Part shown: positions 1-7,407 of the stretch, piece by piece
How the letters are laid out: each line of letters begins with the position of its first letter
Position numbering within the stretch: position 1 is the first letter of the stretch
Assembly: GCA_013816485.1 (NCBI GenBank)
Contig: JACDEI010000001.1
Location: 186,001 to 250,000 of the forward strand
From: Planctomycetota bacterium
Lineage (GTDB): Bacteria > Planctomycetota > UBA11346
Direction of reading: 5' to 3'
DNA: 64,000 nt
Notes under the pieces: model-generated
The model's input: the letters and a program-made list of their open reading frames with translations, nothing else
What the model was told of the DNA's origin: nothing
The model's database searches: none
Program-made: the position numbers and the translations under genes

Positions 1-206
1 GCGACTACCGCCGCGCTTCCACCTGCGACCACCGCCGTCTCCGGGGCGGTCTCATCGGGCGGTTTCACCGGCGGAACGGCGGGTGATGGACCATCGGGGT
101 GCAGGACGGTGATGTCGGTAGGCGTCCAGCCGGCTTGACGCAAACGATCAAGGATGTGGCGGGTGCGCACCGGATCTTCGGTCAGGCAGGAGAGGATGAG
201 CGCCAT
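1..206 (-). CDS. Partial glycine-zipper-type stress membrane protein (N-terminus; runs off left edge)
   Basis: An open frame starts at the ATG whose first base is 206 and reads without a stop to base 1, so only about 68 residues are visible. The N-terminus (MALILSCLTED, then ILDRLRQAGW and ITVLHPDG) aligns with the start of the complete protein at 15204-15815 (MRLILSCITKG, VLERLAQAGI, IVVLHPGAG), so the two are paralogues. In the complete copy this segment precedes a glycine-rich membrane hairpin, which would lie beyond the edge here. A purine-rich Shine-Dalgarno (GGAAAGGA) precedes the start. The function is unknown. It follows the transglycosylase-like gene by 85 bp on the same strand. Confidence 0.7.
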   Translation of the reverse strand, partial: MALILSCLTEDPVRTRHILDRLRQAGWTPTDITVLHPDGPSPAVPPVKPPDETAPETAVVAGGSAAVV

Positions 207-291
207 GGTTATTCCTTTCCGCCGACTAGGCGTGCGGCCTCCGCGCTGGTGTGCGGACGTGCTGTCCGTTTCGGCAACGGCGCATGGGCGG

Positions 292-726
292 TCATGGCAG
301 TTTTCCGGCGGCGAACACCCGTTCAGCGTACAGGCGGCCGCGTCGACGGTCGCCGCCGGGGCCGGTGTGGTAGAACGCCACCGCCAGATTCCAGTTTCCT
401 GCCCGGCGAAAACAGCGCAGCAGCCAGGCACGCGTCATGCTCTCGGCGAGGACCACCTCGACGCGGATGCGCGAACGCAGATGGCTGACGCCGAGATCGC
501 TCAGTGCCGACGGCGCCATCTGCCAGGGCCCGACCTCACCATCGGCACCGTCCCGGCGGTCACGGTAATGCACCAGGTTCCCTTCGCGGTAGGTGCTGCC
601 GCTCTCGACCGCGGCGATGCCGGCGATGACCCAGTCCGGGATGGGCTCATAGGGCCCGACTTCGCTGGCACCGGCGGCGGTGATGGCGAACAGGACAGAC
701 ACCAGGAATGTTCCGGACCAATGCAT
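292..726 (-). CDS. Small secreted lytic transglycosylase-like protein
   Basis: A 144-residue protein with an N-terminal signal peptide (about residues 1-20). A lysozyme/SLT-like core follows: IAGIAAVESGS (about 34-44) resembles the helix bearing the catalytic glutamate, GEVGPWQM (about 63-70) resembles the conserved G-x-x-Q segment, and NLAVAFYHTGPGG (about 113-125) resembles the ALAAYNAG motif. A role in cleaving peptidoglycan in the periplasm is inferred from these motifs. It is shorter than most family members. No Shine-Dalgarno is visible, and a -24/-12-like motif lies only 15 bp upstream of the ATG, so the transcript could be nearly leaderless. Confidence 0.7.
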   Translation of the reverse strand: MHWSGTFLVSVLFAITAAGASEVGPYEPIPDWVIAGIAAVESGSTYREGNLVHYRDRRDGADGEVGPWQMAPSALSDLGVSHLRSRIRVEVVLAESMTRAWLLRCFRRAGNWNLAVAFYHTGPGGDRRRGRLYAERVFAAGKLP

Positions 727-740
727 GGGACGGAGAGCAG

Positions 741-756
741 AGCGCCAGCCATGCCA
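741..756 (-). promoter_or_regulatory. Sigma-54-like -24/-12 promoter
   Basis: The - strand reads TGGCATG-GCTG-GCGCT, with GG and GC separated by exactly 10 bases as RpoN promoters require. The predicted start is near base 730, four bases before the ATG at 726. Confidence 0.5.
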
Positions 757-869
757 ACAACTGGGCGATGTGCGACCGCTGGCGCGTCACAGTGTCCTGC
801 GCTCTTCAGGGAACGCTGATTAACGATGGGCGAATATGCACGGCCGTTAGCCCATGCCCGACCGCGGAC

Positions 870-1052
870 TCAGTGGGCGTGCAGGTCCCGTCTGGTCGCG
901 ACGGTCGAGGAATCGTCAAGGAAACGCAGTGGTTTGGCCGCATCCGCTGGTGGCGGTTCTGGCTGGTGCGTGGTCGACCAGTCGTGCGCGCCGATGCGGT
1001 AGGCGATCCAGGTAAGCAGCAGGATGACCATGGACATGAAGTATTCGATCAT
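870..1052 (-). CDS. Small single-pass membrane protein
   Basis: A 60-residue protein starting at the internal ATG at 1052 (MIEYFMSMVILLLTWIAYRI), preceded by GAGG about 9 bases upstream. That signal favours this start over the longer frame beginning at 1127. One hydrophobic helix covers residues 2-20. The rest is a polar, proline-rich tail (QPEPPPADAA) ending in DLHAH. I do not recognise a family. A short N-in membrane anchor is likely. It could be a chance frame, but the Shine-Dalgarno and clean membrane segment support it. Confidence 0.5.
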   Translation of the reverse strand: MIEYFMSMVILLLTWIAYRIGAHDWSTTHQPEPPPADAAKPLRFLDDSSTVATRRDLHAH

Positions 1053-1250
1053 GGCGGCCTCGCGGTGTAAACGTTTCCCGTTGGAGCGTGGGGGCGGCAC
1101 ACCATCGAAATACCACCACGGAATCAAGCCTGATTGAGGTTAAGAAGACAGGAGTTAATCATGAAATCGGACGTAAATGCAATGGCGCTGCCACATGTCG
1201 CGCGCTGGGTGGCGCTTACGTGCGCTCAATGGCTTAAGCTAAGAAGCTGT

Positions 1251-1390
1251 CTTGAAAGAGCGAAATTCACATGGAGGACCGGAGAACCGGAGAGAGGCGA
1301 TAAACGAAGTGTCGGTGAACATCCGAGGTTCCGTAGCTCTGTCTTCCTCCGGTCCTCCGGTCCTCCATGTCGGCCCTGCCTTTCAAGATA
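1251..1390. repeat. Imperfect inverted repeat built from 'accggag'-type words
   Basis: Arms at about 1269-1300 (CATGGAGGACCGGAG followed by a repeat of the word) and about 1341-1370 (TCCGGTCCTCCGGTCCTCC) pair across a 40-base loop. Outer CTTGAAAG at 1251 and CTTTCAAG at about 1379 extend the dyad. It is one of several such structures in this window. Confidence 0.7.
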
Positions 1391-1422
1391 CCTTCTAAGG
1401 CCGCCCCGCATGAATAATAAAA

Positions 1423-1523
1423 ATTGAACCGCCACGACGCCACGGAGCGAAATAATAATCAATCCATTCAATCTTTGCTTTTCTTCCTCCCCGTGGCGTC
1501 GTGGAGTCGTGGCGGTTCAATCC
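1423..1523. repeat. Imperfect inverted repeat built from 'cgccacga'-type words
   Basis: The left arm (TTGAACCGCCACGACGCCAC, from about 1424) pairs with a right arm ending in GTCGTGGCGGTTCAA at about 1520. The loop is AT-rich. A single related arm occurs again at about 23410-23445, in front of another gene end. Confidence 0.7.
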
Positions 1524-1574
1524 ATTTTCTTACCTAAAGCCATTGCACGTGCGCCCACCGTAATCACCACTCCA

Positions 1575-2738
1575 TCACTTGCCGGCGGGGCCAGCGAAGC
1601 CGGGGACCATCGCACGGACGAAGGCGTTGCGCAGGGCCGTGCCGATCGCGGTCCACACATCGGTGTCCAGGCGCTCGAGCGGACCACTGATGGGAAAACG
1701 GGCCGCGTGCTGCTGGAGCTCGGAGTTCTCGAGGATATTCTCCGCCACTTTCACCAGCACCCCCAGGAAGCTGGTGGTTCCGGTAGCTGGATCGGAATCG
1801 CCGAATGAGCGGATGTCGAGGCGGTGGAACAGCACCTTGAGGTATCCACCGAGTCGGCGTCCATCCGACACGATCTCGGCATATCCCTGGAACGTCCCAT
1901 CGGCAAAGGTGAGATTGCCGAACGTGCGCGTCAGCGGATTCAACTCCGGCAGAAGAACGTGTTCCAGTTGTGTGCGTACGAGGAAGGTCGGCGATTTCGC
2001 CAGGATGTCGGCCTCGCCATCAAGTCGCAAACCACCATGCCCTGGTGTGACGGCGGTGAAATGAAACGGGCAACGATGCGTAATCGCTGACTCGGGAATG
2101 GTGAGGTTCTCCACCTGGCCGGCGATCTGCACCAGCTCTACTTCGAGTTGTCGCCGCTCGTCGTGAAAGCGGATCCGGCCATCAATGATATCGATCGCGG
2201 TCAAGCGCACGCGCACCACTGTCTGTATCGCGTCCTGCCAGGGCAGGGTCGCGGGCTGGTTTGCTGGTGGGCGTTCCAACGGCACCGGTAGCTCCTCGAT
2301 CGTCGGGGATTTTTCTTCGGCGAAGAGCTCCAATTCCGGCTGATGCACGGTGAGGTGGCCGGACAATGCTCCACGCAGCAGCGGACCCCAGGCCAGGTTG
2401 CACTGGATGCGCTCGATCTTCAGCATCGGTCGCCAGCGTCCGTCATCACGCCGGGAGCGTAGTTCGAGGTCGTGGACGGTGTAATTGCCGGCCAGCAGGC
2501 TCAGCGACAGCCCGCTGATGGACCCGCGCACCTCCTCGCCCTCGGCCAACGCTTGGTTGGCGAGGCGCGTGAGGATCAACGGCGTCACCAAGCGCAGCGC
2601 CACCAGCGCGACCAGGGTCCACAATACGACCTGGCGCCAGCGTCCACGCCGACCGCTCATCCAGTCCAGCCAGGCTCGCGGCCAAGCCCTCGGTCCGGAA
2701 CCACGTGTTCCGATGATGGCGTCAGAACTCATGGTCAT
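1575..2738 (-). CDS. DUF748/AsmA-like membrane-anchored protein
   Basis: A 387-residue protein with a cytoplasmic N-terminus, one transmembrane helix at about residues 37-57 (VVLWTLVALVALRLVTPLIL) and a long periplasmic beta-rich domain. Features such as GSISGLSLSLLAGNYTVHDL and the DIIDGRIRFHDE segment resemble DUF748/AsmA-family proteins, which span the periplasm and are linked to envelope lipid or protein transport. The gene overlaps the end of the upstream lipoprotein gene by 17 bases, so the two are probably cotranscribed and translationally coupled. The specific role is unknown. Confidence 0.7.
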   Translation of the reverse strand: MTMSSDAIIGTRGSGPRAWPRAWLDWMSGRRGRWRQVVLWTLVALVALRLVTPLILTRLANQALAEGEEVRGSISGLSLSLLAGNYTVHDLELRSRRDDGRWRPMLKIERIQCNLAWGPLLRGALSGHLTVHQPELELFAEEKSPTIEELPVPLERPPANQPATLPWQDAIQTVVRVRLTAIDIIDGRIRFHDERRQLEVELVQIAGQVENLTIPESAITHRCPFHFTAVTPGHGGLRLDGEADILAKSPTFLVRTQLEHVLLPELNPLTRTFGNLTFADGTFQGYAEIVSDGRRLGGYLKVLFHRLDIRSFGDSDPATGTTSFLGVLVKVAENILENSELQQHAARFPISGPLERLDTDVWTAIGTALRNAFVRAMVPGFAGPAGK

Positions 2739-3351
2739 CCAGGCGCGCGCGGATGTTCGCTACTCCACGGATCTGGCGCTTGGCGTATGCCTGCACGTCA
2801 GGATCGCGTGATTCGTCGACGGCATGGCGCAACCAGCGGAAGATCTCGGTCTGGGTGGTGCGGTGGAAGGAGACCACGGCTGCAGTCACCCGGTCGGTCG
2901 TCACGTCAGGCGCCGCGTCAGGTGCTGCAGTCAAGGAACGGGCGAGCCCAGCCAGCCACGCCTCCTGATGTCGGGCCAAACCCTCGGAGGCCGGCGCGTT
3001 CTTCAGCTGCACCAGCGCAGCCAGATCGCGTCCACGCGACTGCTGCTGATCAGTGATATCCTGCACCAGGAGCCTCAAATTTTCAGGCAGTGGTCGCGCC
3101 AACGACAGCTCGCACCCGCGGGTGATGGTGGCCTGTATCTGGATCACCGACGCGATCGTGGTGATGTCCTGCGCATCCAAGGTGGTGACCGCGAGGTCGG
3201 GGCTGGGTTGTTCGGCAAATGGTGTCGCATGCCGCCTACCGCACCCGCTCAACAGGCACACGGCCACGCCGACGGCCATCAGCAACCAGGCGAACTGCCG
3301 GAGGGAGACGCGTAGACGTGAGATCCCATGCCACCAAGGAAGTTGGATCAT
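2722..3351 (-). CDS. DUF4142-like helical lipoprotein
   Basis: The start is placed at ATG 3351 because it opens a lipoprotein signal sequence (FAWLLMAVGVAVCLLSGC, lipobox LLSGC at about residues 29-33). A longer frame extends upstream to 3582 without a signal. The mature part (about 175 residues) is mostly helical and resembles the DUF4142 ferritin-like fold, though weakly (DAQDITTIASVIQIQATI, then LRLLVQDITDQQQSRGRDLAALVQ). It probably sits in the periplasm attached to a membrane. It overlaps the DUF748 gene downstream. A near-consensus sigma-54-like promoter lies 63 bp upstream. Confidence 0.6.
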   Translation of the reverse strand: MIQLPWWHGISRLRVSLRQFAWLLMAVGVAVCLLSGCGRRHATPFAEQPSPDLAVTTLDAQDITTIASVIQIQATITRGCELSLARPLPENLRLLVQDITDQQQSRGRDLAALVQLKNAPASEGLARHQEAWLAGLARSLTAAPDAAPDVTTDRVTAAVVSFHRTTQTEIFRWLRHAVDESRDPDVQAYAKRQIRGVANIRARLDDHEF

Positions 3352-3413
3352 GGTACGGTCCTGAGGGGCGAACCCACGGTGCGTGGTGGTGAGAGCGATG
3401 TGTACCCGAGAAG

Positions 3414-3429
3414 AGCAAGCGACATGCCA
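3414..3429 (-). promoter_or_regulatory. Sigma-54-like -24/-12 promoter, near-perfect consensus
   Basis: The - strand reads TGGCATG-TCGC-TTGCT, matching the consensus TGGCAYG-N4-TTGCW at every defined base. The predicted start near 3403 gives a 52-base leader for the lipoprotein gene at 3351. Confidence 0.65.
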
Positions 3430-3685
3430 GTGGTCCGTGCTCACGCTGAGCTGGCTCTGCACATCATCATTGCCTGGTCGATGCGTAGCGAACGGGTCTG
3501 CGCAGGGCCGGGTAGTTTTTTGCAGGTACGCCAGGGCGTCGGTTGACGTGCGGAGCCGGGGCATCAAGCACGGATCTGGCACACCAGATGCTGAGATTTA
3601 TTGGGAAGCGGATGGTGGCAAACACCGTCTCCGGGCGAAGCGACCTGCCGACCGGCAGTGGAACGAGACGCCGTGGTGCCCGGCA

Positions 3686-3719
3686 GGTGCGATAGGTGCG
3701 ATAGGTGCGATAGGTGCGC
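3686..3719. repeat. Tandem nonamer array (GGTGCGATA)
   Basis: Three perfect copies of GGTGCGATA plus a partial fourth, about 70 bp before the DUF326 start codon. Confidence 0.85.
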
Positions 3720-3790
3720 TTGTGCGCGAAAAAGTCCAGGCACGTACCTGTCGACCATCCGCTTTCCCTTATTCTCGAAAGGAACCCACC

Positions 3791-4132
3791 ATGAACTCAA
3801 CCCCCATGTTGATGAGCGAAGTCGATCGCTGTGGCGATCAGTGCGTGGCCTGCGCACGCGCCTGCGTCAAGGCGTTGTACCACCATTGCCTCACCGCTGG
3901 TGGCGCCCACGTCGCCGTGCCGCACGTGCAGTTGATGACCGATTGCAGCGAGATGTGTACGGTCGCGGCCAATTTCATGACCCGTGGCTCACCACGGCAC
4001 GCCGCGGTCTGTAGTCTGTGCGCGGACCTCTGCCAAGCATGCGCCGAAGACTGTGCGACCCTCGGCGGAATGGAGGAAAGCGTGTCCGCCTGTCAGGAAT
4101 GCGCCAAGTCGTGTCGTGCGATGGCGGGCTGA
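3791..4132 (+). CDS. DUF326 four-helix-bundle copper-binding protein
   Basis: A 113-residue cysteine-rich protein. Cysteines occur in CxxxC spacings along four helices (CGDQCVACARAC, CSEMC, CSLCADLCQACAEDC, CQECAKSC), the hallmark of the DUF326/Csp family that stores or buffers Cu(I). There is no signal peptide, so a cytosolic location is likely. AAAGGA lies a good distance before the ATG. The next gene begins 6 bp after the stop and probably shares its transcript. Confidence 0.85.
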   Translation: MNSTPMLMSEVDRCGDQCVACARACVKALYHHCLTAGGAHVAVPHVQLMTDCSEMCTVAANFMTRGSPRHAAVCSLCADLCQACAEDCATLGGMEESVSACQECAKSCRAMAG

Positions 4133-4138
4133 CCCGTC

Positions 4139-4534
4139 GTGGCACAGGATGAACGACTGGGGTACCTGGGATCCATTCCGCATGCCCAACGCTCGATCCT
4201 GCTGGTGAGCGCGATCATGTTGGTGGTGCATCCGCGCGGGGCCAAGCTGGTGGAGGACATCCGCCGTCATCATCCCGAACTCGATGGCCAGCATCTCTGC
4301 ATCCAGATGCTGCTCGACCTGATGATATCGATCGCCGGCAACAAATGGAACGCCGGCAGTTCGGTGCTGCTGCCGGTGGCCAGCATGATCGATCAGGTGG
4401 TGACGCGGGCGACCGACGAACCCGGAGCGATCTGCCCGTTGGCGCTCGCGGAGCAGCTCTGGGAACTGATCGAATACCTGCACGCTCAGCCGGACCTGCT
4501 CACCGAGGTGATAGCGGATCCATCGTGCAACTGA
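4139..4534 (+). CDS. Conserved-looking hypothetical protein downstream of DUF326
   Basis: A 131-residue, mainly helical protein starting at GTG 4139, 6 bp after the DUF326 gene. It has no signal peptide, no clear membrane helix and no metal-binding cysteine cluster (one cysteine mid-protein, two near the end). The sequence contains SILLVSAIMLVVHPRGAKLV and a repeated Leu/Ile heptad pattern, suggesting a helical bundle. I do not recognise a family. Tight linkage to the copper protein suggests a related role, but that is inference. It ends 10 bp before the convergent phosphoesterase gene. Confidence 0.55.
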   Translation: MAQDERLGYLGSIPHAQRSILLVSAIMLVVHPRGAKLVEDIRRHHPELDGQHLCIQMLLDLMISIAGNKWNAGSSVLLPVASMIDQVVTRATDEPGAICPLALAEQLWELIEYLHAQPDLLTEVIADPSCN

Positions 4535-4544
4535 GGATTCTAGC

Positions 4545-5303
4545 TCAGCGCCTGCTGCGCGCTGGGATTGATGATGCGGCTGACGACCGCAGCGTCCGGG
4601 CCGCTGTGATCACTTGGCGGAACAATGCACCGGTCGCACCCCCAACCACCGGTGGGTGTTGTGGCCACGGATCGTTCACCGCACGGGCGAGGACTTCGGC
4701 GAAGTCGCCCTCGCTCACGACGCTGCCGGGCGCGTTGCGGGTCACGTCCCGCCGAGTCGCCCACTCATCACGCTGCTTGATCAGCAACCAGGCTGCCGGT
4801 CCGACGCGCCCCGCGCGGATCAGCGACCAGGCACCCGCCAGCTTCCGGCCGAGCACCACGAAGGGCAGGTTGCCGCGTGCCAGCGCCGCATCGACATCGT
4901 CCACCACTGGTTGCCAGACGCCGGTATCCCACATCACTACGATGCCGGCACCGTACCCGCGCGGGATCACCCCTTCGAACGCACCGTAGGCGACGGGATG
5001 ATCCTCGACCTGCATGGCTAGGCGTTTGACCGCAGGATCGAGCGATGGTCCCTTCGGCACCGCCCACGAGAGCAGCACGCCGCAGTGTTCGAGGCGGACA
5101 TCGTAGTGCAGGTGGCTGGCGAGGTGTTTCTGGACGCAGAACAGTCGTCCGCCAGCGCGTCCGCCGGAAGCACTCGCACTGCCGTTGGGTTCGGGGCTGA
5201 GGGCGAAGTCGCGTTTCTTTCGGTAGCCTGTCAGCGCACGCGTCACATCACGGGTTTGCTGCGTCGTACGCTCACGCGCTGCGGTGCGCCGGGTGGAGGC
5301 CAT
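4545..5303 (-). CDS. ligD: LigD-type 3'-phosphoesterase as a stand-alone protein
   Basis: A 252-residue protein matching the phosphoesterase (PE) module of bacterial LigD, which trims 3'-phosphate and ribonucleotide ends before joining. The metal-binding pattern is present: KHLASHLHYDVRLE (about residues 58-71), SWAVPKGPSLDP (about 79-90), the histidine of VEDHP and EGVIPRGYGAG. A basic N-terminus (about 1-35) and a roughly 90-residue C-terminal extension flank the domain. It is the last gene of a ligase-polymerase-PE operon, 12 bp after the polymerase gene. In most bacteria this module is fused to LigD; here it is separate. Confidence 0.85.
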   Translation of the reverse strand: MASTRRTAARERTTQQTRDVTRALTGYRKKRDFALSPEPNGSASASGGRAGGRLFCVQKHLASHLHYDVRLEHCGVLLSWAVPKGPSLDPAVKRLAMQVEDHPVAYGAFEGVIPRGYGAGIVVMWDTGVWQPVVDDVDAALARGNLPFVVLGRKLAGAWSLIRAGRVGPAAWLLIKQRDEWATRRDVTRNAPGSVVSEGDFAEVLARAVNDPWPQHPPVVGGATGALFRQVITAARTLRSSAASSIPARSRR

Positions 5304-5315
5304 GACGTTTCCGCT

Positions 5316-6227
5316 TCAAGCCGGGCTGGTGGCGTATTCACGCGGCAGCAATTGCCGCAGCGTCAGGGTCGGAGCGAACAGGTCGCCCATCTCTGCCACG
5401 CGGGCGAGCACCCGTGCGCTCTCGCACTGCAGACTACCCGAACGGCGGGTGCGCCGCGCTTTGTCGATCTCGTCCCACGTCACCGGTGCCGATACCATCG
5501 GCCGTTCCTGTGCACGCAGGGTGTAGACGCAGGCGGTGGTCTTGCCGTGATCGTTCTGGCTCCAGTCGATCAGCACCCGGCCGCGCCGTTCGCTCTTGCG
5601 CATGCGCGTGGTTACGTGCTGCGGATTCTCTTTCGCCAGCAGTTCCGCCACCGCGTGGGCAAAGGTCTTGGCCTGGGTGAAGGAAGCGCCGTACACGGGA
5701 ACCCCCAGATGGAGCCCCTTTCCACCGCTGGTCTTGGCAAACGCCTGAAGGTCGAGATCGCGCAATAGATCGCGCACCTGCACAGCGATGTCCAAGCACT
5801 CGGCGAAGCCCGCCGGCGGACCGGGGTCGAGGTCGAACATCAGCATGGTCGGCTGGTCTTCGTGTCCGTCGCGGAAGAGGCAGGTGTGGTATTCGATCGC
5901 TGCGCGGTTTGCCAACCACACCAAGGTTGCGGCATTGTCGATGACGCAGTAGGTCAGCGATCCATGGGTCGAACTGCTGACGATGGCTTGGTGCACCCAG
6001 GGTGGGCGCTTGGCCGGACAGCGCTTCTCGTAAAACGACAGGCGTTCGACCCCGTCTGGAAAACGTTTTAGCATGACCGGACGTTGTGCCAGATGCGGCA
6101 GCATCACCGGCGCGATCGCGTGATAATAAGCGATCATGTCACACTTGGTGAAGCCGGTGGCAGGGTAGAGCACCTTCGCGAGATTGCCGATCTCCACGGA
6201 GGCCTTCCCGACCGTGATGATGGTCAT
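5316..6227 (-). CDS. ligD: LigD-type primase-polymerase as a stand-alone protein
   Basis: A 303-residue protein equal to the Pol (AEP primase-polymerase) module of LigD, which fills gaps at broken ends and prefers ribonucleotides. Key motifs are the metal-binding FDLDPGP (about residues 135-141), SGGKGLHLGVPV (about 171-182) and the third acidic motif IDWSQNDHGKTT. The start ATG at 6227 overlaps the ligase stop as ATGA, implying coupled translation. The longer frame upstream to 6578 is out-of-frame ligase coding sequence and is not used. The PE gene follows after 12 bp. Confidence 0.9.
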   Translation of the reverse strand: MTIITVGKASVEIGNLAKVLYPATGFTKCDMIAYYHAIAPVMLPHLAQRPVMLKRFPDGVERLSFYEKRCPAKRPPWVHQAIVSSSTHGSLTYCVIDNAATLVWLANRAAIEYHTCLFRDGHEDQPTMLMFDLDPGPPAGFAECLDIAVQVRDLLRDLDLQAFAKTSGGKGLHLGVPVYGASFTQAKTFAHAVAELLAKENPQHVTTRMRKSERRGRVLIDWSQNDHGKTTACVYTLRAQERPMVSAPVTWDEIDKARRTRRSGSLQCESARVLARVAEMGDLFAPTLTLRQLLPREYATSPA

Positions 6228-7276
6228 GGAAGACTTGCCGGCTGATGCACGACGTCCTCTGGCACCTTGTCGCCGCGCAGGCCGAGGAACGTCGGATGAC
6301 GCAGCGCACCGTCGTGGGTCCATTCGCTGTAGCGGATCTGCGCCACCAGAGCTGGACGGCACCAGGAGATCCCAGGGCCATGCGGGAGCTCGCCGGTGAC
6401 CGGCGGGGTGTCCACCGCGAGCTTCTTCAGTGCCCGCTCCAGGCGCAGCCGATCGGAGTCGCTGAAACCGGTGCCGACCTTGCCGCAGTACAGCAGCGGT
6501 GCGTTCGCCCGCGCACGGGCGGTGCTGGGATGGTAGCCGAGGAGCAGCGAACTCAGTCCGTGTTTTCCGCTCGACCACCAGCCCACCACCACGAACTCGT
6601 CGCTGCGCGTGACCTTGATCTTGATCCAGTCGGGCGAGCGCAGTCCAGGCCGGTAGGTGCTGGTGAGACGTTTGGCGATGATGCCCTCCTGATGGGTGCG
6701 GCGCATCAGCGCCAGCAGGGCGGCTCCATCGGGATGGCTCGGTGGGGTCTGCCAGGTCGGACCGGCCAGCGACAGGGATTCGAGCAGGTTGCGACGATCG
6801 TCATAGGGCAGCCGCGTCACTGATTTGCCCGCGTGATGCAGGATATCGAACAGCATGTAATGCAGCGAGTGGACATGGGGATCCCAGGTGCGACCGCTGT
6901 GCATCACCGCCGGCCTGGGCATGCGCGTCTGCAAGGCGCTGAAACTCGGATGCCCATCGCGATCGAGCGCCACCAGCTCGCCATCGAGCACCACCGGCTG
7001 ACGCAGTGCCCGACGCAGGGCGGTGAATTCGGGAAGACGCGGCGCGAGATCGAGTCCGTTCCGGCTGCACAATCTCAGGCGCTGTCCGTTGAAATGTGCC
7101 AGCAGCCGGTAGCCGTCCCATTTCACCTCGTAGGCGAACTGCTCGGGATGCGCCGGCATCACGCCGGGGGTGGCGAGCATCGGTGCGGTGCAACGGTTCG
7201 GCGGCGGGCGCTTCGGCAGCTCCGCGAGCACGGATTCCAGGTCTTGATCCGGCCAGGTGGCGAGGTGGGGGCTCAT
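6224..7276 (-). CDS. ligD: ATP-dependent DNA ligase (LigD ligase module) as a stand-alone protein
   Basis: A 350-residue protein with the adenylation and OB-fold domains of LigD. The nucleotidyl lysine lies in EVKWDGYR (about residues 48-55). Other motifs are SRNGLDL, LDGELVALD, EGIIAKR and DWIKIKV. It seals ends presented by Ku. The start at 7276 gives a protein that begins just before the ligase fold. The upstream extension to 7414 would cross the promoter palindrome and is rejected. A -24/-12-like motif lies at 7288-7303, predicting a nearly leaderless transcript. It is first gene of the ligase-polymerase-PE operon, divergent from ku. Confidence 0.9.
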   Translation of the reverse strand: MSPHLATWPDQDLESVLAELPKRPPPNRCTAPMLATPGVMPAHPEQFAYEVKWDGYRLLAHFNGQRLRLCSRNGLDLAPRLPEFTALRRALRQPVVLDGELVALDRDGHPSFSALQTRMPRPAVMHSGRTWDPHVHSLHYMLFDILHHAGKSVTRLPYDDRRNLLESLSLAGPTWQTPPSHPDGAALLALMRRTHQEGIIAKRLTSTYRPGLRSPDWIKIKVTRSDEFVVVGWWSSGKHGLSSLLLGYHPSTARARANAPLLYCGKVGTGFSDSDRLRLERALKKLAVDTPPVTGELPHGPGISWCRPALVAQIRYSEWTHDGALRHPTFLGLRGDKVPEDVVHQPASLP

Positions 7277-7287
7277 GGCGGTCAGAG

Positions 7288-7303
7288 TGCACACGGCATG
7301 CCA
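7288..7303 (-). promoter_or_regulatory. Sigma-54-like -24/-12 promoter for the ligase operon
   Basis: The - strand reads TGGCATG-CCGT-GTGCA with GG-N10-GC spacing. It forms one arm of a perfect 16-bp inverted repeat; the other arm points toward ku. Confidence 0.55.
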
Positions 7304-7327
7304 AGAGGTCATTGGCATGCCGTGTGC
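7289..7327. repeat. Perfect 16-bp inverted repeat between ligase operon and ku
   Basis: The arms at 7289-7304 and 7312-7327 (right arm TTGGCATGCCGTGTGC) are exact complements with a 7-base spacer. Each arm contains a full -24/-12-like motif, so the repeat is best read as two identical divergent promoters placed back to back. An operator for a dimeric regulator is the alternative. Confidence 0.85.
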
Positions 7328-7328
7328 G
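7313..7328 (+). promoter_or_regulatory. Sigma-54-like -24/-12 promoter for ku
   Basis: TGGCATG-CCGT-GTGCG on the + strand. The predicted start near 7339 gives a 69-base leader before ku. Confidence 0.55.
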
Positions 7329-7352
7329 ATGCCGTGTGCGATTGCGATGTAG

Positions 7353-7379
7353 CTGCGCGCTGCGCTGATCAGCGCGCAG
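7353..7379. repeat. Palindrome in the ku leader
   Basis: CTGCGCGCT and AGCGCGCAG form 9-bp arms at 7353-7361 and 7371-7379. Inside is a perfect 14-bp palindrome, GCGCTGATCAGCGC (7362-7375). It lies in the predicted ku leader, so it could be an operator or an RNA hairpin. Confidence 0.7.
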
Positions 7380-7407
7380 TACCGCACGACCGTACCGAGG
7401 AGTTTCC

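Larger units (their letters stand above)
1053..1574. other. Intergenic region with two long imperfect palindromes and a doubtful short ORF
   Basis: A short frame starts at ATG 1161 behind a good AGGAG signal. It runs to 1427, but its second half lies inside the first inverted repeat, so it may be the remnant of a gene interrupted by the repeat (confidence about 0.25). Two dyads, listed separately, fill most of the rest. No other gene is evident. Confidence 0.5.
3352..3790. other. Divergent intergenic region
   Basis: This lies between the lipoprotein gene (-) and the DUF326 gene (+). It holds a -24/-12 motif for the - strand and a nonamer array at 3686-3719. Frames crossing it on either strand lack ribosome sites and recognisable products. 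Confidence 0.6.

Noticed and set aside
6228-6578. Upstream extension of the LigD-type polymerase gene
   Set aside because: It is out-of-frame ligase coding sequence with low-complexity Arg/Ala content and no family match.
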